DNA from: an uncultured Planctomycetota bacterium
GTDB lineage: Bacteria > Planctomycetota > Phycisphaerae > UBA1845 > UTPLA1
Reading direction: 5' to 3'
Assembly: GCA_900696465.1 (NCBI GenBank)
Contig: CAADGE010000046.1
Location: 203,858 to 267,857, forward strand
Length of the DNA stretch: 64,000 nt
Shown here: one piece after another, positions 25,571 through 33,827 of the stretch
Position numbering within the stretch: the first letter of the stretch is position 1
How the letters are laid out: each line of letters begins with the position of its first letter
The notes under the pieces: generated by a model
The model's database searches: none
What the model was told of the DNA's origin: nothing
Seen by the model: only the letters and a program-made list of their open reading frames with translations
Program-made: the position numbers and the translations under genes

Positions 25571-26904
25571 CCCTCGCCTTGTTCCGGCGGAATCGCGCGG
25601 CCATGCGGATCGTGCTGCGGCGAGGTCAGATCAGCCGACATCTCGTCGCGCATCTCCGACGTGATGTAGTGCTCGACGCGCTCCGCCGACAAATGCAGAT
25701 GTGAAGTGGGCAGCTTGAAGTGCTTGTCGATGTACGCTTCCCAAAGCCGATGAGAGCGAATCAGGCCGGTCGCGCGGCTCAATCCCGATGCGGTCAATTT
25801 CATCCCGTCTGCGTCATCACCGCGTCCCGTCCGATCCAACATCACATAACCACTTCGGACCAGTGTACGCAGTGACCATCTGGTCAGCGGTGAATCGCCG
25901 ATGGCCGCCAGCACCTCCGCTTGGCGAATCGGCCGTCCCCCCTCCGGTCGAACCTCCTGCCAGCGCAGAAGCAGCGAGAGCACATCGTCGCGAATGATGT
26001 TCAAGCTCAGTATCAGTCGATGCCAGGCCCGACTGATGACCCCGTGGCGCGGCGCCAGCAGCACCGCGATCAGAAGCAGCCCGCCGGCTACGACCGCCAT
26101 CATCGCCGAGGTGTGCGTCGAACCCGGCAGGCCGATCCATGCGGGGCCGAACGCTGCAAACACGTGTCCGACGACCGCTGAGAAGACCGCCACGATGATC
26201 GAGACTGCGATCATGGCCCCGAGCCGGTCGGTCAGCAGGTGCGCCGTTACACCGGGGACGATCAGCATGGCGATCACCAGGATGGACCCGACGGATTCGA
26301 AATTCGCCACCGTCGTGACAGAGACAAGGACCATCAGCGCGTAGTGCATCAGGTCGGCAGGGATACCAACCGTGGTCGCAAGCTGAGGATCAAACGTGGA
26401 GATTTTCATCTCCTTGTAGAACAGTGCAATAAAGGCCACATTCACCAGTAGAACGATGCCCAGGTTGAGGATCGGCGGCGGCAGTGCGCTTCCGATGGCA
26501 TCCAGCGGGATCTGATTGATGTTTCCGTAGAGTACGCAGCCCGGGTCCAGATCGACGTGGTCCGCCGCCTGTCGAATCAGTATCAGCCCGAGCGCAAAGA
26601 GCACGCTGAAGACGACGCCCATCGCGGCGCCGTGCTCCACCTTGCCGTAGCGATGCACCGTCTGGGAGAGCACGGCCGTCAGCAGGCCGGCCGATACCGC
26701 ACCGACGAACATCGGAACCGACGAGCGACTGTGCGAAATGAGAAACGCGATCGCCAGACCCGGCAGCACGGCGTGCGAAATCGCATCGCCCATGAGACTC
26801 ATCCGGCGAAGCACGAGATAGTTCCCCAGCAGGGCGCAGGAGACGGCGCTGAGAATCCCCGCCAGCACGATCCAGCCGTCGATGTCCCACTGCCAGCCCG
26901 TCAT
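25567..26904 (-). CDS. Manganese/zinc ABC transporter permease fused to a DtxR-like domain (second permease)
   Basis: A 445-residue protein of two parts. Residues 1-290 form an ABC-3 family permease (TroD/MntD/ZnuB-like) with about eight membrane helices; LRRMSLMGDAISHAVLPGLAIAF near 32-54 is the coupling-helix region contacting the ATPase. Residues 310-445 resemble the winged-helix and dimerisation domains of DtxR/MntR regulators: ILAAIGDSPLTRWSLRTLVRSGYVML and LIRSHRLWEAYIDKHFKLP, then LHLSAERVEHYIT, the metal-binding helix. It overlaps the preceding permease by 4 bases (ATGA-type) and is coupled to the next gene. With the other permease it likely forms a heterodimer. Whether the tail senses metal or binds DNA is unknown. 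Confidence 0.88.
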   Translation of the reverse strand: MTGWQWDIDGWIVLAGILSAVSCALLGNYLVLRRMSLMGDAISHAVLPGLAIAFLISHSRSSVPMFVGAVSAGLLTAVLSQTVHRYGKVEHGAAMGVVFSVLFALGLILIRQAADHVDLDPGCVLYGNINQIPLDAIGSALPPPILNLGIVLLVNVAFIALFYKEMKISTFDPQLATTVGIPADLMHYALMVLVSVTTVANFESVGSILVIAMLIVPGVTAHLLTDRLGAMIAVSIIVAVFSAVVGHVFAAFGPAWIGLPGSTHTSAMMAVVAGGLLLIAVLLAPRHGVISRAWHRLILSLNIIRDDVLSLLLRWQEVRPEGGRPIRQAEVLAAIGDSPLTRWSLRTLVRSGYVMLDRTGRGDDADGMKLTASGLSRATGLIRSHRLWEAYIDKHFKLPTSHLHLSAERVEHYITSEMRDEMSADLTSPQHDPHGRAIPPEQGEG

Positions 26905-28340
26905 GATGCGCTGCGGCTCCCATGCGGCGAGGGCGGCACGCCGGTGATGTCGGTCAGTTCGTCTTCGAGTTCGCGCACGATCCCCTCGGACAGCACGTGC
27001 TCCACGTCATCGGCGTCACGGTCCACGTGCGACGGCGCGATATCGGCATGACGAATCAGGTACAACTCCCAGAGCCGGTGATTCCGGAGCATCCGCCGGG
27101 CCTGCGCGCGCCCTGATGGTGTCAAAGTGATGACATCTTGCTCCCGGCGTTCGATGGCCCCGCGCCGCCGGGCCGCCGCCAGGCAGCTCCGCATGTGCAG
27201 CGGCGACCAGCGCCGCGCGCCGGCCAACCGTGCAGACGGTATTTCCGCCCCCTCGCCGAACTGTTCTTCCAACTCAGCCAGTGCCCGTAGCAGATGCTGG
27301 TAGGCCGTGTTCCGTCGGAGTGCCCAGTGTCGATAACTGGCGGCCAGCAGCCCGCGCTTCGGCGCCAGCAGCATGCTCATACCGAAGACACCGCCCGCGC
27401 AAAGTACGATCACCGCCCCAGTCGGCAAACGCGGAAGCAGGGCGCTGAACGTCGAGCCGAAGTATCCCGACAACGCCCCGAAAACAGCTGATAGGATCGT
27501 CATCATTCGTAAGTCGTCAGTCCAGAAACGCGCCGCCGCCGCAGGGATGATCAACAGGGCGACGATCAGAATCAGCCCGACGGCCTGCAGTCCGACAACC
27601 GTCGTGAGGACGACCAGCGCCATCATGATGAAATCCACCAGGTGAACCCGAACCCCGATGGACGAGGCGAACTGCGGATCAAAACAAACTGCGCGAAACT
27701 CCTTGAACAGCAGCCCGCATCCGGCGACCACCACGATGGCTGCGACCCCGATCAGCCAGGCATCCGCGGCGAGCATGGCAGCAGCTTTCCCATAGATAAA
27801 GCCGGAAAGCCCCGCCTCCTGTCCCGTTCGCATCTGCTGGATGACTCCAAGAAGGACCATGCCGACGCCGAAAAACACGCTCAGCACGATCCCGATCGCG
27901 GCGTCTTCGCGAATGCGCGGAATCGTTCGCAGGCCGATCACCGCGAAAACGCCGAGCACGCCGGTGATCGTCGCGCCGACCAGCAGCAGCGGAAGACTCT
28001 TGGCCCCCAGCAGGATGAACGCGATGGCAATGCCTGGTAGCGTTGCGTGACTCAGGGCGTCGCCCATGAGGGCCCGCTTACGTAGATACGCAAAGGTGCC
28101 GATGACCCCGGCAGCGGCGCCAAGCAACGTCGTGCCGATCACCACCACGCGGGTGTTGTAATCGCGAAACAGCAGCACACGCGCCAGCGTCTCGCCGCTC
28201 GGCCATTGCAGCGACGTGTCGGTGATGGAACGCGATCGCGATGGTTCGCCCGATGCCCAAGCCGGCGATGCTGCCGGGACACTTACCAACAGCATAACCG
28301 CAAGTGCCAGCAGCGACCGAGCTGTTCGGAGCGAGTACAT
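26901..28340 (-). CDS. Manganese/zinc ABC transporter permease fused to a DtxR-like domain (first permease)
   Basis: A 479-residue protein. A signal-like hydrophobic N-terminus (residues 5-30, ending PAWASG) precedes an ABC-3 family permease core (about 60-330) with eight helices; LRKRALMGDALSHATLPGIAIAF near 87-109 is the ATPase-coupling segment. Residues 340-470 are a DtxR/MntR-like module: LAAARRRGAIERREQDVITLTPSGR is the winged-helix wing, NHRLWELYLIRHADI and VDRDADDVEHVLSEGIV the dimerisation and metal-site region. It overlaps the ATPase gene at 28340 by one base and the second permease by 4 bases, so translation is coupled. The extra N-terminal segment may be a cleaved signal or an additional helix. 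Confidence 0.88.
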   Translation of the reverse strand: MYSLRTARSLLALAVMLLVSVPAASPAWASGEPSRSRSITDTSLQWPSGETLARVLLFRDYNTRVVVIGTTLLGAAAGVIGTFAYLRKRALMGDALSHATLPGIAIAFILLGAKSLPLLLVGATITGVLGVFAVIGLRTIPRIREDAAIGIVLSVFFGVGMVLLGVIQQMRTGQEAGLSGFIYGKAAAMLAADAWLIGVAAIVVVAGCGLLFKEFRAVCFDPQFASSIGVRVHLVDFIMMALVVLTTVVGLQAVGLILIVALLIIPAAAARFWTDDLRMMTILSAVFGALSGYFGSTFSALLPRLPTGAVIVLCAGGVFGMSMLLAPKRGLLAASYRHWALRRNTAYQHLLRALAELEEQFGEGAEIPSARLAGARRWSPLHMRSCLAAARRRGAIERREQDVITLTPSGRAQARRMLRNHRLWELYLIRHADIAPSHVDRDADDVEHVLSEGIVRELEDELTDITGVPPSPHGSRSAS

Positions 28341-29152
28341 CAGTGCCTGCCGATCCGGGCCATCGCTTGGGCCGCCTTGTCGAGCAGAGTCAGCCGGCCG
28401 CCGTAGGTCTTCTGCAGGTTCTCCTGCGTGAAGACCTCCTCAACTGGTCCTGCGGCGATGATCCGCATGTTCAGGAGCATGACCTCGTCGAAGTATTCTC
28501 GCACCGTCTGGATGTCATGATGAACAATCAGCACAGTGCGGCCCCGGGCCTTCAGCGCGCGCAGCAGCGTGACAATCGCCGCCTCCGTAGACGCGTCAAC
28601 CCCTGCAAAGGGCTCATCCATGAAGTAGATCAACGCATCTTGGGCCAACGCCCGTGCGAGAAACACGCGCTGCTGCTGCCCGCCGGAAAGTCTGCTGATC
28701 TGCCGGTGCGAAAATTCCGCCATGCCCACCTGCTCGAGTGCTGCCAGGGCCGCGTTCTTATCCCGTCGCCGTGGCGGGATGCACCACGGCAAACGCCCGT
28801 AGCGACCCATCGTGACCACATCGAGTGCGCTGGCGGGAAAATCCCAGTCCACGCTCTCGCGCTGCGGCACATAACCGACGATCTGCCGCTGCGCTCGATA
28901 GGGCTTGCCGTAGAAGCGAACACTCCCCGACGCCAACGGAAGCAGGCCCATACAGGCCTTGATGAGGGTGCTCTTGCCGGCACCGTTTGGACCGACGATT
29001 CCGATCAACTTTCCCTGGGGCGCGGCATAATCGATATCCCACAGCACCGGCCGTCGGTGATACGCAACCGTCATGTCATGAATCGAGACCGGACAGGCGG
29101 GATCATGATCGTCGCCGCCGTTCTGATGCCTGCTTGCGAATATGTTGCTCAT
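28340..29152 (-). CDS. Manganese/zinc ABC transporter ATP-binding protein
   Basis: A 270-residue ABC ATPase that powers metal import. Walker A is GPNGAGKST near residue 54, the Q-loop follows at [10 protein letters not shown], the ABC signature is LSGGQQQRV near 152, and Walker B is [13 protein letters not shown] near 172, with the switch His in IVHHDIQTV near 209. The sequence between ([13 protein letters not shown]) matches MntB/ZnuC/TroB-type ATPases. The start at 29152 is the first ATG; residues 1-26 before the domain look unstructured, so a later start is possible. It ends one base into the first permease gene and follows the binding-protein gene after a 143-base gap holding an inverted repeat. 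Confidence 0.92.
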   Translation of the reverse strand: MSNIFASRHQNGGDDHDPACPVSIHDMTVAYHRRPVLWDIDYAAPQGKLIGIVGPNGAGKSTLIKACMGLLPLASGSVRFYGKPYRAQRQIVGYVPQRESVDWDFPASALDVVTMGRYGRLPWCIPPRRRDKNAALAALEQVGMAEFSHRQISRLSGGQQQRVFLARALAQDALIYFMDEPFAGVDASTEAAIVTLLRALKARGRTVLIVHHDIQTVREYFDEVMLLNMRIIAAGPVEEVFTQENLQKTYGGRLTLLDKAAQAMARIGRH

Positions 29153-29192
29153 ACGTGCTCATTCATGCATCCGTCTTCTCGAATGCTTTGGT

Positions 29193-29206
29193 ATTCATGC
29201 TTGAAT
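29193..29206. repeat. Inverted repeat ATTCA-4-TGAAT between the binding-protein and ATPase genes
   Basis: A perfect 5-base inverted repeat with a 4-base spacer, ATTCATGCTTGAAT, in the 143-base gap between the two metal-transport genes. A related ATTCATGCAT lies at 29161-29170. It could be a weak operator or a short RNA hairpin; evidence is thin. Confidence 0.3.
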
Positions 29207-29295
29207 GCGCGTCCATCGATGGTCAGATTGTCACCGCTATTCCCGCTTGCCGTCTCACGTTTCATACCCAACCACATTCGCCACAGCCGCTCGCC

Positions 29296-30267
29296 TCATT
29301 CCGAAAGCTTGCCCTGCATCCCGCGGGCCGGCGCCTCCCCGCCAAGGGCCCTGGCAATCGTGGTCACGTTGTGGTCGATCATCCCGACATAGGTGCCTTC
29401 ATAGGTCCCGGCCTTGCCCATGGCATCCGAGTAAAGCGTGCCTCCGATGCGCACCTGGTGGCCGCGCGAAGCCGCCCCTTCGAGCAGGGCCTTGACGTTT
29501 TTATCCGACACGCTCGACTCCACGAACACGGCACGTACCTTCCGATCGACCAGCGTCGCCACGATGCGATTGATATCGGCGATCCCCGCTTCCGATTCGG
29601 TGCTGATCCCTTGTATGCCAATCACCTCAATATCGTAGGCCCGGCCAAAGTAGTTGAAGGCATCGTGCGCCGTCACAAGAACGCGATGCGCGCGAGGGAT
29701 CGTGGCGATGGTACGCCTAGCGTATTCGTGCAGGCGGTCCAGCTCCTCGGCCAGTGTCCGCAGATTGCCCTGATAGCGTTCGACGCTGCCTGGGTCGAAC
29801 TCCCCAAGCGTCCGGGCGACCATCGCGGCGCAGCGCTTCCACAGCGAAACGTCCATCCACACATGAGGGTCAGAATGCCCCTCGAACTCGGGCGGCTCCA
29901 GCAGGAGCGATTCGTCGATCAGCTCGGTCACGGCGTAGACCGGCCGCTTTCGCGCCACTTTGATCAGCGCGTCTGCCATCTTCCCTTCAAGCATCAGGCC
30001 GTTGTAAAAAACCACATCGGCCGCCAGCAGTGATGCGATATCCGATCGCGTGGCCTGGTAGAGATGCGGATCGACCCCTTCGCCGATGAGGCCCTCGACC
30101 CGCGCCCGATCGCCGGCGATTCGATGGACGATGTCGGTCACCATGCCCACGGTGCAGACAATCCGATAGGGCGCGCGACGCGGAGGCGACTTGCTTTCGT
30201 CGGCCGGCGCAGCGGTGACGAGGACGACTATCGACAACGCCATCTGAAGACAGGTTCCAATATGCAT
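29296..30267 (-). CDS. Metal-binding lipoprotein-like receptor of a Mn/Zn ABC transporter (ZnuA/TroA family)
   Basis: A 323-residue solute-binding protein of cluster A-I that captures Mn or Zn in the periplasm and passes it to the permease. Residues 1-22 are a signal peptide (LQMALSIVVLVTAAPADES) without a lipobox cysteine. The metal site residues typical of the family are visible: DPHLYQ near 66, HSDPHVWMD near 130, TAHDAFNYF near 195, and ESSVSDKNVK/YSDAMG near 255-280. A long histidine loop is lacking, which points more to Mn than Zn. I chose the ATG at 30267 because the longer frame adds charged residues before the signal. Head of the metal operon, divergent from mntR. Confidence 0.9.
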   Translation of the reverse strand: MHIGTCLQMALSIVVLVTAAPADESKSPPRRAPYRIVCTVGMVTDIVHRIAGDRARVEGLIGEGVDPHLYQATRSDIASLLAADVVFYNGLMLEGKMADALIKVARKRPVYAVTELIDESLLLEPPEFEGHSDPHVWMDVSLWKRCAAMVARTLGEFDPGSVERYQGNLRTLAEELDRLHEYARRTIATIPRAHRVLVTAHDAFNYFGRAYDIEVIGIQGISTESEAGIADINRIVATLVDRKVRAVFVESSVSDKNVKALLEGAASRGHQVRIGGTLYSDAMGKAGTYEGTYVGMIDHNVTTIARALGGEAPARGMQGKLSE

Positions 30268-30344
30268 ACTGAATACTCCGTGGCCCCGCCTGAGGAAGAG
30301 GATAGCGGCCGATGGGAGCGCGGTCAAGTTCCAGCAACAAATTG

Positions 30345-30356
30345 TAGTATATGCTA
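30345..30356. promoter_or_regulatory. Candidate MntR operator in the divergent metal-operon region
   Basis: TAGTATATGCTA is a near-perfect palindrome (10 of 12 positions symmetrical) set in an AT-rich stretch between the binding-protein gene and mntR. It resembles the ATAGCA/TGCTAT half-sites of known MntR boxes. It overlaps the proposed -10 of the transporter promoter and lies just upstream of the mntR promoter, the layout expected for repression under high manganese. Confidence 0.5.
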
Positions 30357-30379
30357 TATTTTAGCAACCGAGGCGTCAA
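30351..30379 (-). promoter_or_regulatory. Promoter candidate for the metal transport operon
   Basis: On the minus strand TTGACG (30379-30374), 17 bases, then TAGCAT (30356-30351). The -10 falls in the MntR operator candidate. Transcription would start near 30344, leaving a leader of about 77 bases before the binding-protein ATG at 30267. Confidence 0.4.
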
Positions 30380-30391
30380 GTTGTAATGGGC

Positions 30392-30420
30392 TTGTAAAAC
30401 ATCGGCCCCGCCCGCATAAT
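30392..30420 (+). promoter_or_regulatory. Promoter candidate for mntR
   Basis: TTGTAA (30392-30397), a 17-base spacer and CATAAT (30415-30420). Five of six -10 positions match consensus. The start would lie near 30427, about 16 bases before the ATG at 30443, with the ribosome site AGGAGA between them. Confidence 0.5.
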
Positions 30421-30442
30421 GATCACTTCCAGGAGATACCGG

Positions 30443-30889
30443 ATGCCCGTTCGCACCCGAAGAAAAAACCCCCGCCGAGCCGTAGCCACGGAAACCGCCG
30501 CCCATGGCCATCGTCGCACCCGGATGGACCACGCCCAGGAACTGGCCGAGGACTACGTTGAGCTGATTGATGATCTGATCCAGAAATGCGGTGAGGCCCG
30601 CGCCGTTGATATTGCCCGCCATCTGGGCGTCACCCATGTGACCGTCACCAAGAGCATCGCCCGTCTGCAGAACGAAGGCCTCGTCACCTCCGCCCCCTAC
30701 CGATCAATCTTTCTTACCGACAAGGGCCGGCTGCTGGCTCGACGGGCACGGGAGCGCCACCGCCTCGTACTGGATTTCCTGATTGCACTGGGCGTACCGC
30801 GAAACGATGCGGAGATCGACGCCGAAGGCATCGAGCACCACATCAGCCCACGCACGCTCGACGCAATGAAGCGATTCCTCAAGCGATGA
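30443..30889 (+). CDS. mntR: Manganese-dependent transcriptional regulator MntR
   Basis: A 148-residue DtxR-family repressor that, when bound to Mn, shuts off metal uptake genes. The ATG at 30443 has AGGAG 8 bases upstream. After a basic N-terminus, residues 28-95 form the winged helix (AEDYVELIDDLIQ, ARAVDIARHLGVTHVTVTKSIARL, SIFLTDKGRLLA); residues 100-148 form the metal-binding and dimerisation helices with RARERHRLVLDFLIALGV and DAEGIEHHIS, the conserved acidic/histidine ligands. It lacks the SH3-like third domain of DtxR, as in proteobacterial MntR. It diverges from the metal transport operon, with a palindrome in the shared promoter, so autoregulation plus operon repression is likely. 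Confidence 0.93.
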   Translation: MPVRTRRKNPRRAVATETAAHGHRRTRMDHAQELAEDYVELIDDLIQKCGEARAVDIARHLGVTHVTVTKSIARLQNEGLVTSAPYRSIFLTDKGRLLARRARERHRLVLDFLIALGVPRNDAEIDAEGIEHHISPRTLDAMKRFLKR

Positions 30890-30890
30890 T

Positions 30891-31976
30891 CTAGTTCGAC
30901 GGAGAACCGCCGATGCGGCGGATACCTCGGAAGGCCATGGCCAGGGCCTCGGGGTTTGATGCCCAGCGAAGCGCCTCGGTGCCGCTGATCGACTTCTCGT
31001 TGTACATTCGCAGCAGGTGCTGGTCGAAGCTCTGCATCCCGGACTCGCCCGATTCGATGTACGTCAGCAGTTCGCCCAGCCGCTTCTCACGGATGAACTT
31101 CTCCGCCACCGGCGTGCCGCGAAGCACCTCCACCGCCGGACGACGCTTGCCGGCGGTCGTCGCCACCAGCCGCTGAGAGATGATGGATTCGATCGAACCC
31201 GATAGTTGCGAGAGCAGAATGTCGTGCTCATTGTGGGGGAACATCGCGATGATCCGCTCAATGGCCTGGGCGGCATTCTGACAGTGCAGCGTCGAGAAGA
31301 CCTGGTGACCGGTATCGGCGGCGCGAAGGGCCATCCGCAGCGTCTCAACATCCCGCAGCTCGCCAACGAGAATCACATCCGGATCCTGCCGCAGCGCCTG
31401 CCGCAGCGCCTGCTCGAACGATGGCGTATCCGTGCCCACCTCGAGCTGCGAGATCATCGACTTCTTGTTCGTATGAACAAACTCGATCGGGTCCTCGATG
31501 GTGATGATCTTGTTGCGATACTTTTGATTGATCAGGTCGATCATCGCCGCCAGCGTCGAACTCTTTCCGCAGCCGGTCGTACCAGTGATCAGAGTAAGCC
31601 CGCGCTGGGAAAGCGCCACTTCCTGGATAACCGCCGGAAGCAGCAGGTCATCGAACGTCGGGATGCTCGCTTTGATGACGCGCATGACGATGCCGTAGCG
31701 GCCGAACTGGCTGTAAGCGCTGCAGCGGAAGCGAATGGAATTCTGCGACTGGTAGGAAAAGTCAATGCCGTGAAGGATTGCCCGATCGGCGTCGTTCCGG
31801 ACAGGCGGAGGTAGAATCGACAGGACAAAGTCGCGTGTCTGTGCGTCGGTCAGCGGCGTGGACTCGATAAACCGCGACTGGCCTTCGATGCGCAGCATCG
31901 GGACCGAGCCCGCCTGCAAATGCAGATCGGAGGCCTTGCTCTCCACGGCAAAACGCAGAAGCTCGTTAAGATCCAT
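30891..31976 (-). CDS. pilT: Twitching motility/type IV pilus retraction ATPase PilT
   Basis: A 361-residue secretion ATPase of the GspE superfamily that drives pilus retraction. The N-terminal PAS-like part has MDLNELLRFAVESKASDLHL; the core has Walker A GTTGCGKSS near 133, the Asp box KIITIEDPIEFVH, Walker B DPDVILVGELRD near 206 and the PilT-specific AIRNLIRE-like region as EKFIREKRLGELLTYIESG. It belongs to the PilT group rather than PilB because of its length and the DLHL start. The start at 31976 is 31 bases downstream of a TSS predicted from TATACT at 32019-32014; a start at 32000 would leave almost no leader. The pseudopilin cluster at 44236-55609 may be its partner. Confidence 0.93.
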   Translation of the reverse strand: MDLNELLRFAVESKASDLHLQAGSVPMLRIEGQSRFIESTPLTDAQTRDFVLSILPPPVRNDADRAILHGIDFSYQSQNSIRFRCSAYSQFGRYGIVMRVIKASIPTFDDLLLPAVIQEVALSQRGLTLITGTTGCGKSSTLAAMIDLINQKYRNKIITIEDPIEFVHTNKKSMISQLEVGTDTPSFEQALRQALRQDPDVILVGELRDVETLRMALRAADTGHQVFSTLHCQNAAQAIERIIAMFPHNEHDILLSQLSGSIESIISQRLVATTAGKRRPAVEVLRGTPVAEKFIREKRLGELLTYIESGESGMQSFDQHLLRMYNEKSISGTEALRWASNPEALAMAFRGIRRIGGSPSN

Positions 31977-32013
31977 GATCCCACCGGAAAAATGGAGCAT
32001 CGCGACCGATGAA

Positions 32014-32019
32014 AGTATA
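32014..32019 (-). promoter_or_regulatory. -10 element candidate for pilT
   Basis: TATACT on the minus strand, with CTGTTC 17 bases further upstream as a weak -35. The start would fall near 32007, before the pilT ATG at 31976. The weak -35 keeps confidence low. Confidence 0.3.
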
Positions 32020-32129
32020 ACACGCTGCGCGATGTCGAACAGCCGCAGCGGCTGCCGGTTGCCTCCGGACGGTCCCACGCGACCGCGGCCGCACCGGGCC
32101 ATACAATCTTGGCAGAGAAGGAGTGTACC

Positions 32130-32342
32130 ATGCGCGGAAGAGCATTGACGATCTGGTTGCTGGCGTTCGGGCTGGGAATGGCCGCCCCATCCGTCACCGG
32201 CTGCGTCAAGTACGAGCGAAGGGTCGAAAAAGACGGCACGCGTGTCAAAGTCCGAGCCCCCTTCACCCGGGTCGATGTCCATACTCCGGCAGGCGACGAC
32301 GATGACACGGACGTCGACGTGGATGTCGACGTGGATCGCTGA
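32130..32342 (+). CDS. Small lipoprotein with acidic DVD-repeat tail
   Basis: A 70-residue predicted lipoprotein. The ATG at 32130 follows AAGGAG by 7 bases, a strong ribosome site. Residues 5-25 form a signal peptide ending in VTGC (Cys25). The mature part starts KYERRVEKDGTRVKVRAP, then turns into an acidic tail GDDDDTDVDVDVDVDR encoded partly by a perfect 12-base tandem repeat. The tail could bind divalent cations at the membrane surface. It diverges from pilT. Family unknown; composition and start signal make a real gene likely. Confidence 0.68.
   Translation: MRGRALTIWLLAFGLGMAAPSVTGCVKYERRVEKDGTRVKVRAPFTRVDVHTPAGDDDDTDVDVDVDVDR
32313..32336 (+). repeat. 12-base tandem repeat encoding an acidic VDVD tail
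   Basis: GTCGACGTGGAT occurs twice in direct succession inside the small lipoprotein gene, giving VDVDVDVD. The unit is itself nearly two copies of a 6-base GTSGAY motif, so the tail probably grew by slippage. Confidence 0.7.
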
Positions 32343-32381
32343 CGGCTTCGCACGGGTGCGCCTCACTCACTCGGCAGTCGC

Positions 32382-33626
32382 TCACCGCGGCGCCGCGGAT
32401 GATTCGACCTGCCAATCGGCGCCCTGTCGAAACACACGCCGATAGAGTGTGTCGCGCTCGACCGGAACGCGCCCCGCCTCACGGATGAGCGCTTGCATCC
32501 GCTCGATGGTCATCTCCTGATGCGTACTGCCCGCCCCACCTTCACGCTTGGTGATGTCATACCAGACCACCGTGCCGTCCATGTCATCGCAGCCGAAGTT
32601 CAGTGCCACCTGGGCCAGCTTGGCCGACTGCATAATCCAGAAGGCCTTGATGTGCGGGATGTTGTCCAGCATCAGCCGACTGATGGCCAGCGTCTTGAGA
32701 TCCGTCAGCCCGGTCGGCCCGGGCAATTCGCCCAGTTCGCTGCCCTCGGGAATGAACGACAGCGGGATAAAACAGTTGAACGCCGCCTTGCGCGTAGCCA
32801 GCGATTCATCCTGGTGCTCGCGCAGCTTGATCATGTGCGTGATCCGCTCCTCGGGTCGCTCGATGTGGCCGTAGAGCATCGTGGCATTGGTGTACATGCC
32901 GATCTCGTGGGCCGTGCCATGGACGTCGAACCATCCCTGCTCGCCCACCTTGTTGCGGTACGCCTCGTCATGAACGCGGTCGTCAAAAATCTCCGCCCCG
33001 CCGCCGGGCAGACTGCCGAGCCCCGCGTCTCGAAGCCGCTCCAGCACCTCGCGAATGCTCAGCCGAGGGCGGGAAATCCGCGTGAAATGGATGATCTCGA
33101 TGGCGGTAAAGGCCTTGATGTGCAGTTTCGGTGCTGCCGCACAAATGGCACGACACATGTCGAGATAGTATGAAAACGGCAACTTCGGATGCAGCCCGCC
33201 CACGATGTGCACCTCCGTCGCTCCTGCGGCCGCGGCCTGACGGGCCAGCTCCGCGATCTCCTCGACGGTGTACTCGTACGAGTTCAGCTTCGGCGCGTCG
33301 CCGGCCATCGGCAGACTCAGCGCGCCGTCGTGCCCCACTTCCAGGCCGCGCGGATGCGGAGGCGCATCGCCCTTCTCGTATGGTCGGTAAAACGAACAGA
33401 ACTTGCACCGCAGGACACAGTAATTCGTGTAGTTAATATGCCGGTTGACGTTGTAGTAAGCAATATCGCCGTGCTGCCGCTCGCGTACGATGTTCGCCAG
33501 ACGGCCGATCTCGTGGATATCGCGCGAACAGTAGAGGCGCACGCCGTCCGCGTGGGTCAGCCGCTCGCCGGCCTCGACCTTCTCCGCGATGTCCTCCAGC
33601 GACGTGGCAGAAAGCGAAGCGATCAT
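32382..33626 (-). CDS. mqnE: Aminodeoxyfutalosine synthase MqnE
   Basis: A 414-residue radical SAM enzyme that joins 3-[(1-carboxyvinyl)oxy]benzoate with S-adenosylmethionine to form aminodeoxyfutalosine, the second step of the futalosine route to menaquinone. The 4Fe-4S cluster motif CVLRCKFC is at residues 70-77 after NVNRHINYTNY. HIVGGLHPKLPFSYY, FTAIEI, LPGGGAEIFDD and MYTNATMLYGHIE are conserved MqnE/MqnC-group segments, and the C-terminus has HIKAFWIM and NFGCDDMDGTVV. The last, together with length, separates MqnE from MqnC. It is 70 bases downstream of tRNA-Arg on the same strand. mqnA and mqnC are at 41177-43218; the remaining step genes are not seen. Confidence 0.93.
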   Translation of the reverse strand: MIASLSATSLEDIAEKVEAGERLTHADGVRLYCSRDIHEIGRLANIVRERQHGDIAYYNVNRHINYTNYCVLRCKFCSFYRPYEKGDAPPHPRGLEVGHDGALSLPMAGDAPKLNSYEYTVEEIAELARQAAAAGATEVHIVGGLHPKLPFSYYLDMCRAICAAAPKLHIKAFTAIEIIHFTRISRPRLSIREVLERLRDAGLGSLPGGGAEIFDDRVHDEAYRNKVGEQGWFDVHGTAHEIGMYTNATMLYGHIERPEERITHMIKLREHQDESLATRKAAFNCFIPLSFIPEGSELGELPGPTGLTDLKTLAISRLMLDNIPHIKAFWIMQSAKLAQVALNFGCDDMDGTVVWYDITKREGGAGSTHQEMTIERMQALIREAGRVPVERDTLYRRVFRQGADWQVESSAAPR

Positions 33627-33696
33627 AGACGAGCTGATTCTATCCCCGAGTCGCCAGGCACGGTGCGACGCACCAATGGAATTGAAAACTCGAAAA

Positions 33697-33770
33697 CGAC
33701 CCCGAGACGATTCGAACGTCCGACCTCAGCCTTCGCAGGGCTGCGCTCTATCCAGCTGAGCTACGGGGTC
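33697..33770 (-). tRNA. tRNA-Arg, anticodon GCG
   Basis: A 74-base cloverleaf on the minus strand. The acceptor GACCCCG pairs perfectly with CGGGGTC; D stem GCTC/GAGC; anticodon stem CAGCC/GGCTG closes loop CTGCGAA, giving anticodon GCG, which reads CGC and CGU arginine codons; T stem GGACG/CGTCT with loop TTCGAAT. A20 in the D loop and a G discriminator fit arginine identity. CCA is not encoded. Most bacteria use ACG with inosine for these codons, so G34 is uncommon. Confidence 0.9.
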
Positions 33771-33827
33771 AGGTCCTTCGCAGCGCCAACGACGCAACCG
33801 CGATCAGGCACTGCGGCGAACTCTCTT

